A stretch of DNA of 64,000 bases, from the NCBI RefSeq assembly GCF_003073045.1, contig NC_037590.1, forward strand, positions 1,762,016 to 1,826,015, written 5' to 3'. Positions 59,050 through 64,000 of the stretch are shown in pieces. The notes beneath the pieces are model-generated. The model was not told where the DNA came from and ran no database searches. It was given only the letters and a program-made list of their open reading frames with translations. The number at the start of each line of letters is the position of its first letter. Within the stretch, counting starts at the first letter, position 1. This DNA is from Pomacea canaliculata (Eukaryota; Mollusca; Gastropoda; Architaenioglossa; Ampullariidae). The translations under genes and the position numbers were made by a program.

Positions 59050-59110
59050 GACTGTTGTGTGTCAAGGCCTCACTTTCGTCTGTTCTCAACTTTTTAAACG
59101 ACACGAACTC
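59050..59110 (+). pseudogene. Possible relic of a fourth receptor copy (LRR cap region)
   Basis: About 60 bp resemble exon 4 of the receptors where they encode the Cys-rich LRR cap: shared words are GTGTGTCA, GGCCTC and TCTGTTCTC in the right order and spacing. No more of the gene is recognisable around it. Confidence 0.35.
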
Positions 59111-61600
59111 GAGGCTCGAGGTAGCGGCAGGCTGTGGAGAATAGTACCATGTACTGAAAAAAAGTATCCAATTTATAAATATTATTTGTGATAGTTTCGA
59201 TAAGTATTGTCATAAGTTTAAGTCATGTTAATGCAGTACAAACAATTATAACATCTTTTCCGTCCTTAAGTATCATTACTAGGCTTTCCTCTTATATCAC
59301 ACACTCTGATATTTACGTTTATTCTGTGTACATCTATTCAAGCTTTATATGAGGAAATTCTATGGGTGAACTGGTAATTGTGTATAATTCCTTTTCTTCA
59401 AGGGGTAACTGAATAAAAAATATCTGATGCTTACCTCCTCTGATGTTTGTATTCAAATCTGTGATGACTGTGATATCACACAGCCATCAGGGCGAAAGAT
59501 ACAACATTGTATTAATTGTCTTTAATCTTCGTTTCCTCTGTCTGTCGACTTTGTTCTATCCACTGATGACATTTTTCTATAGAAGCGCTTCGAATAGTTT
59601 GATCTTGCTTACACATTTCCCCTCATTTACTAACCACTCACGTGTACGCAGCTCCTAAATGTTCATCTCAAGCAGGGGTGTAGTTTGTAGCTTGGGTGCA
59701 CCTTCCCTAACGTTTGCTGTCTTACATTACTCAGCAAAATGTAAATATTGTCAGCAGAATTGTAACTTGTAAACATACTGTTATTACTGGACAAATGATA
59801 AATGATTACAATTAATAATTAATGCAAGAGGGCCCGTAAAGGTCGTCTGACCCCCTGGAGATGGGTGCGAGCGCGCGCTGGTTGGAAAGAGGTGTGGTCG
59901 TCTGATTCAAGGGAAGTAACAAAGGAACCTATTTTTCCCCTCTAGCCAGAGTAGCTTCCCTTCTCCAGTCCATCACTCGCATCACAGCGCTTCTTGAGCT
60001 CAACTCCCGAACTACACGAAGAAAATGAGGCTACCGGCATGCTGACTGTAGAACTACCTTAATCATCTGATTATTAGATACGCTCTGAATATGAACGTTT
60101 GCTCTTCTCAGTAAATTTGCTTTGGACAGTCGGGTGTCTTTATGAGGGACATTTTATATTTATACTGGAATGAGGATTCTAATGCGCAGAACGCAAGATT
60201 TAAAATAAAAGTCAAAATTCAGATAATCTATGAGCTTCCGAGACAAAAATGCATTTCCATCCAAAATTTAAATATGACCAGACAGATAGCGAGCATATGC
60301 ATAGTGCTCGAAAACACACACAAGTTCACACTTGCATACATCTATTTTGGAGTTCGTATACTTTTATATATATAGATTCATATCTGGATTTGAGTTCCCG
60401 GCTCGGCCCATCGGAGACGATGTCCTCTTGTGTCATAGTTACAGGACGGCTCGAGTAGGGTGTGTTGTTGTGTTGATAAACAGAACTTGTTTACAGCTTT
60501 AACGCGTGCGAATGACGTCAAACGAGTTTATAGAAACCGCCGTGTGCCTTGTGGGTAATTAGACAAGTCATCGTGTGACCTTCCTGGCCAATCCTGTATC
60601 TGCTCACAAGGTCGCTTGTTCGTGCTTTTGCCTCTGTGTGTGTGTGTGTGTGTGTGTGCCTGTGTGTGTATGTGTGTGTCTGTGAGGCTTTTGGCTTGCA
60701 AACGACTCTGTGTCTGGATGTTAAAAGACTCACTGATCGGTAACTGAGACAGCGCTGACTGGAAACAAACGTAAATCGAGGTAAATAAATAATGAGGTCA
60801 CACATTAGTACAACATCAAACAACTTTAATTACCTGCTACAACAGTTATACTTTATCAGAACATATCTTTTTTTACCAGCCGTCTCCCCTCTTCCTTCCC
60901 CCCGAACAGCGCGGACTCCCAAAAGCCTGTTTGTGAATTTGTGAATGAATAATTTGTCCGGGGTGGAGTTACACTGCTACCCACTCATGTCGGGTGTCGT
61001 CGTCCACTCACAGATAGCTTGGAGTGAGGAGGCACATACGTCATGGCTATCGTCATGGGTACTTATCTCTCTCTCACACACACATCGTTATCAGTAATGT
61101 TACAAGCGAGGGATCAAGCAGTGGGGGACGTGTTGATCGTAAACAAGTCGCTAAGTCACTGTGATGCACCAACTGATGAAAGCGACAAGTAAACACGCTT
61201 TCTCTCTACATTCAGATTAACTTGAAACCTCTTGTCAATTGTCCTGATCATTTCAAGTGAGTCACAACTGCCACACTTTACGGAAATTTCCAACTGACTT
61301 TTACCTAACATTGACGATGACACTACGTTTTAATTTCCTCTCCTCGAAATTTCTCTCTCCTCTCTCTCTCACACACACACAGATCGACTAGTCTAGAAAG
61401 ACCCACTGACACTACATCGCCACATTATATTAGTGTGCGAGCCAATGTGTTTCACAAACTGTGTTCAGTTCCTTCATGATTTTGACAGTTTGTGCGAGTT
61501 TTGATCTCCTACGTCATCAGGGCTCAGGTAAAGGTAGTGTCATGTCGCTACAGTCGTAGGGGAGCGAAATCGTGAAGCATCCCCATCCCCATCCTACCAG
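59111..61600. other. Intergenic, no gene seen
   Basis: AT-rich DNA with short (TG)n and (CA)n runs (60637-60680, 61073-61083, 61370-61380). Open frames here are short and without recognisable domains. Confidence 0.4.
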
Positions 61601-61604
61601 CGTC

Positions 61605-61960
61605 ATGTCAGTGACAGTGCCTACCAGTTCCATGTCAGTGACAGTGCTACCAGTTTCATGTCAGTGACAGTGCTACCAGTTCCATGTCAGTGACAGTGCT
61701 ACCAGTTCCATGTCAGTGACAGTGCTACCAGTTCCATGTCAGTCACAGTCCTACTAGTTCCATGTCAGTGACAGTGCTACTACTAGTTCCATGTCAGTAA
61801 CAGTGCTACTAGTTCCATGTCAGTGACAGTGCTACCAGTTCCATGTCAGTGACAGTGCTACTAGTTCCATGTCAGTAACAGTGCTACCAGTTCCATGTCA
61901 GTGACAGTGCTACCAGTTCCATGTCAGTGACAGTGCTACCAGTTCCCTGTCAGTAACGGC
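61605..61960 (+). repeat. 26-bp minisatellite
   Basis: About 13 copies of a unit made of AGTTCCATGTCAGTGACAGT plus GCTACC, with GTCACAGTCC, GTAACAG and TACTAC variants. The part GTCAGTGACAGTG is itself nearly palindromic. A (GTGACA)n run follows at 62047-62090. Confidence 0.95.
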
Positions 61961-62239
61961 TTACCAACGCCATGTTGCTGGCTGTTTGGTTGTCGGACGA
62001 CGTTAGGAGCGTTATCTTAGCTGCGTCGCTTGTTAGTACCACTATGTGTCAGTGTCAGTGACAGTGACAGTGACAGTGACAGTGACACAGTACCGTGTCT
62101 AGATGACAGCGCATTCCTTGATGTCGATATCATCTCAATTGTTAATCGAACCTTTACATAGGGGCGATATTGATGCTCGTCTAGATGACGACTGAACATC
62201 ATGGTCAACACAGAAACTGCTCGGGCTATGCGTGTGTAG

Positions 62240-62325
62240 TGCCGGTGGGCGTGCGCGTGCGTGCGTGCATGCATATGTGTGTGTGTGTGCGTGCGTGCAT
62301 GTGTGTGTGTACACGCGCGCGCTCG
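62240..62325 (+). repeat. (TG)n / (GTGC)n low-complexity tract
   Basis: Alternating purine-pyrimidine DNA (GTGCGTGC, TGTGTG, CGCGCG), a potential Z-DNA former. Frames across it are artefacts. Confidence 0.85.
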
Positions 62326-63200
62326 ACTCATGAGAGCAAACAGAAACGTAAGAGCCGCTCAAAAAGTTCAGTGTTGCGCTGTTTTCTTTCAAGAGATGAT
62401 TGCAAACTGATATTGTCGGAATCAATGTTAATGAGGACAACGGAGATTTCTACACGTCTTCGGCTAATATCATTAGCAGACGTTTGTCGTTTTCTTTTTT
62501 CTCCAACATTCTTTTCCTACCCTTTTCTTCTTCTCTAACATACCACGCACGCACACACGCACACACACACACTTTCTAACTCACTCATAGATAGAGAAGA
62601 TAGAGAAACATGAGTAAAATGACAAGAATAAGACCAAGAAGAGAACAAACAACAACAGCCCAATATTTTTTCTCATTGTGTAGTGACAAGCCGACAGAGA
62701 AGCTGTGCTGAACTCATTCAGTCGGCGCTTCATCCTGCTCATTCGGTCCAACATCATCTAGATGAAACAAGACCAACACCATTTTCAATGCAATAGCTTT
62801 TAGTTCAGGACCTAGGTTGTGTTTGACCTTTGACATCAAGCACGTGATCTGTTTACGTTCACTAAAACGTTAATAAACAGATGCTGACCAAATAAATAGG
62901 ACTTTTGTAAAGGGAGGTGTTCAGAACTCCTAGAATTGATATTCTCGCCAAAAGACAAGACTCTCTCAAGATTTGATTCTGATGACAAGGAACACACACA
63001 CACACACGAAATCCACACATACACACGCACGCGCGCACACCTACATGCACTATGCGATCAGTCGCTTGTTTTTAAAGTTTTTTCCCAGTTAATCTGAGAT
63101 AATGAACCAACAAGACATTTTGCCGACTGCTGTTTGTTCAAGATTTGCAATTAGTGTTTTTCTCGCAAATATATTCCTAGTGCCACGATAAGACAGTATA

Positions 63201-63262
63201 ATTTTCACGCCGCTAGGGGGCAGCCTGTGCAAGATGGCTGCGCAGAAGGTCAGTGGTAACGA
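63201..63262 (+). promoter_or_regulatory. CTCF-like site followed by YY1-like start context
   Basis: CCGCTAGGGGGCAG at 63210-63223 fits the CTCF core consensus. Eight bases on, AAGATGGCTGC (63231-63241) fits the YY1 initiator motif that often overlaps start codons of housekeeping genes. Confidence 0.4.
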
Positions 63263-63845
63263 GAGTACAGGTGATGCTTGCATAATGAATGAAGAAAAGT
63301 GGATTATTTTCTGACAGTGAAATGTACCCCGCGTGTTATGATGTATAAAACAAGGGCCACAATCAGGTTGTCTTCAGTCATCTCAGGAGTGTCCGCGTAG
63401 TGTGCGCATGCGTGTAGTTCTCCGAGATGTGCGTTAATTCAAAGAGACTTCTAACGGGCTGAGATGTCGATGTGCATGCATGCTTTGATGTATGTTAAAC
63501 ATGCTTTGATGTATGCTAAACATGTTTTGATGTATGCTAAACATGTTTTGATGTATGCTAAACATGCTTTGATGTATGCTAAACATGTTTTGATGTATGC
63601 TAAACATGTTATGCGCATGATAAACATGTTCTGCACATAATACACACATGCTCTGTGCGAGGTTGACGTGCAGCAAAGGTGTTTTCGACACGATTAGGTC
63701 TGATGGCTCTCCTCTCTGTACAAACTATAGTATTTTATACTTTGTATTTTACCTGCATGTTGTTGCTCCATTTTTCCAGAAAGTCCTCTAACCTAAACGT
63801 TGTCAGCCTCTGTACTGCTGCAGGAGCTTTATAAGCCTTCATCAG
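63234..63845 (+). CDS. Possible 5' coding exons of a gene running off the window
   Basis: ATG at 63234 gives MAAQK and then a donor AAG/GTCAGT (GT at 63249). A short in-phase exon at 63824-63845 (acceptor GCTGCAG, donor CAG/GTACTT) would add ELYKPSS. The model rests on start context and splice signals only; no domain can be recognised from 12 residues. Confidence 0.25.
63470..63610 (+). repeat. 21-bp minisatellite
   Basis: Six to seven copies of CATGTTTTGATGTATGCTAA plus A. The unit is a multiple of three, so open frames on the minus strand are repeat artefacts. Confidence 0.95.
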
Positions 63846-64000
63846 GTACTTGTGTGATTTATTCAGAATGTTTATACTGCACCTACTATTAAAGCATTCA
63901 ATAAACTTAAGACTATATTTTGCTGTTTAACGACATATTTTGCTGTTTTGCTGATTGTTTCTTTATTGTTTTCTTCATTTATTTACTTTCCGGCTTCATT

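Noticed and set aside
62017-62538. Overlapping frames of 100-117 codons on both strands
   Set aside because: They run through (TG)n and (GTGACA)n tracts and have no domain.
63434-63691. 85-codon minus-strand frame with HQNMFSI repeats
   Set aside because: The 21-bp satellite is a multiple of three, so open frames are expected by chance.

Overview
The window looks like nuclear DNA from a gastropod mollusc. The grounds are AT-rich intron-rich DNA with canonical GT/AG junctions, eukaryotic nuclear tRNA-Val genes, an astacin protease carrying ShK domains, a tandem array of GRL101/relaxin-receptor-like LGRs of the kind known from pond snails, and a load of hAT, pogo/Tigger and LINE debris. The organism assignment is inference; no species marker is present.

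Layout. (1) 1-14.2 kb: an 11-exon secreted astacin metalloprotease gene on +, with four ShK domains. Two intact tRNA-Val genes (AAC and CAC) lie in its intron 4, a decayed tRNA-Val(CAC) in intron 9, and a third intact tRNA-Val(AAC) upstream on the minus strand. Its large intron 2 holds an antisense coiled-coil gene model and a 2.8-kb hAT-like element with perfect 8-bp target-site duplications. (2) 16-29.5 kb: four dispersed members of a small (95-96 codon) protein family, two on - and two on +. I do not recognise it as a named family. Its conserved residues look like the hallmarks of a GIY-YIG nuclease in circularly permuted order (YIG-like strand, helix with Glu, then a GIY-like strand at the C-terminus). 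Three members have a TATA box, a non-coding first exon and one coding exon. One member carries an in-frame TGA where a paralogue has Cys; another has ATG changed to AGG. (3) 30.2-31.2 kb: a large minisatellite. (4) 33.4-57.7 kb: three tandem copies, in 9-10 kb units, of a four-exon receptor gene. The predicted layout is signal peptide, two CUB-like domains, LDLa, C-type lectin-like domain, four LDLa, LRRs and a rhodopsin-type 7TM closest to relaxin/GRL101 receptors. All three copies carry single-base indels relative to one another, so they are either decaying or contain uncorrected assembly errors. A possible relic of a fourth copy lies near 59.05 kb. (5) 57.7-64 kb: LINE and hAT debris, minisatellites, and a possible promoter with first coding exon near 63.2 kb that would run off the window.

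The astacin and the receptors would act at or outside the cell surface. The four small proteins have no predicted secretion signal. Nothing in the sequence ties the three groups into one pathway. The most unusual content is the permuted GIY-YIG-like family and its shared upstream blocks with TTCN3-4GAA sites.
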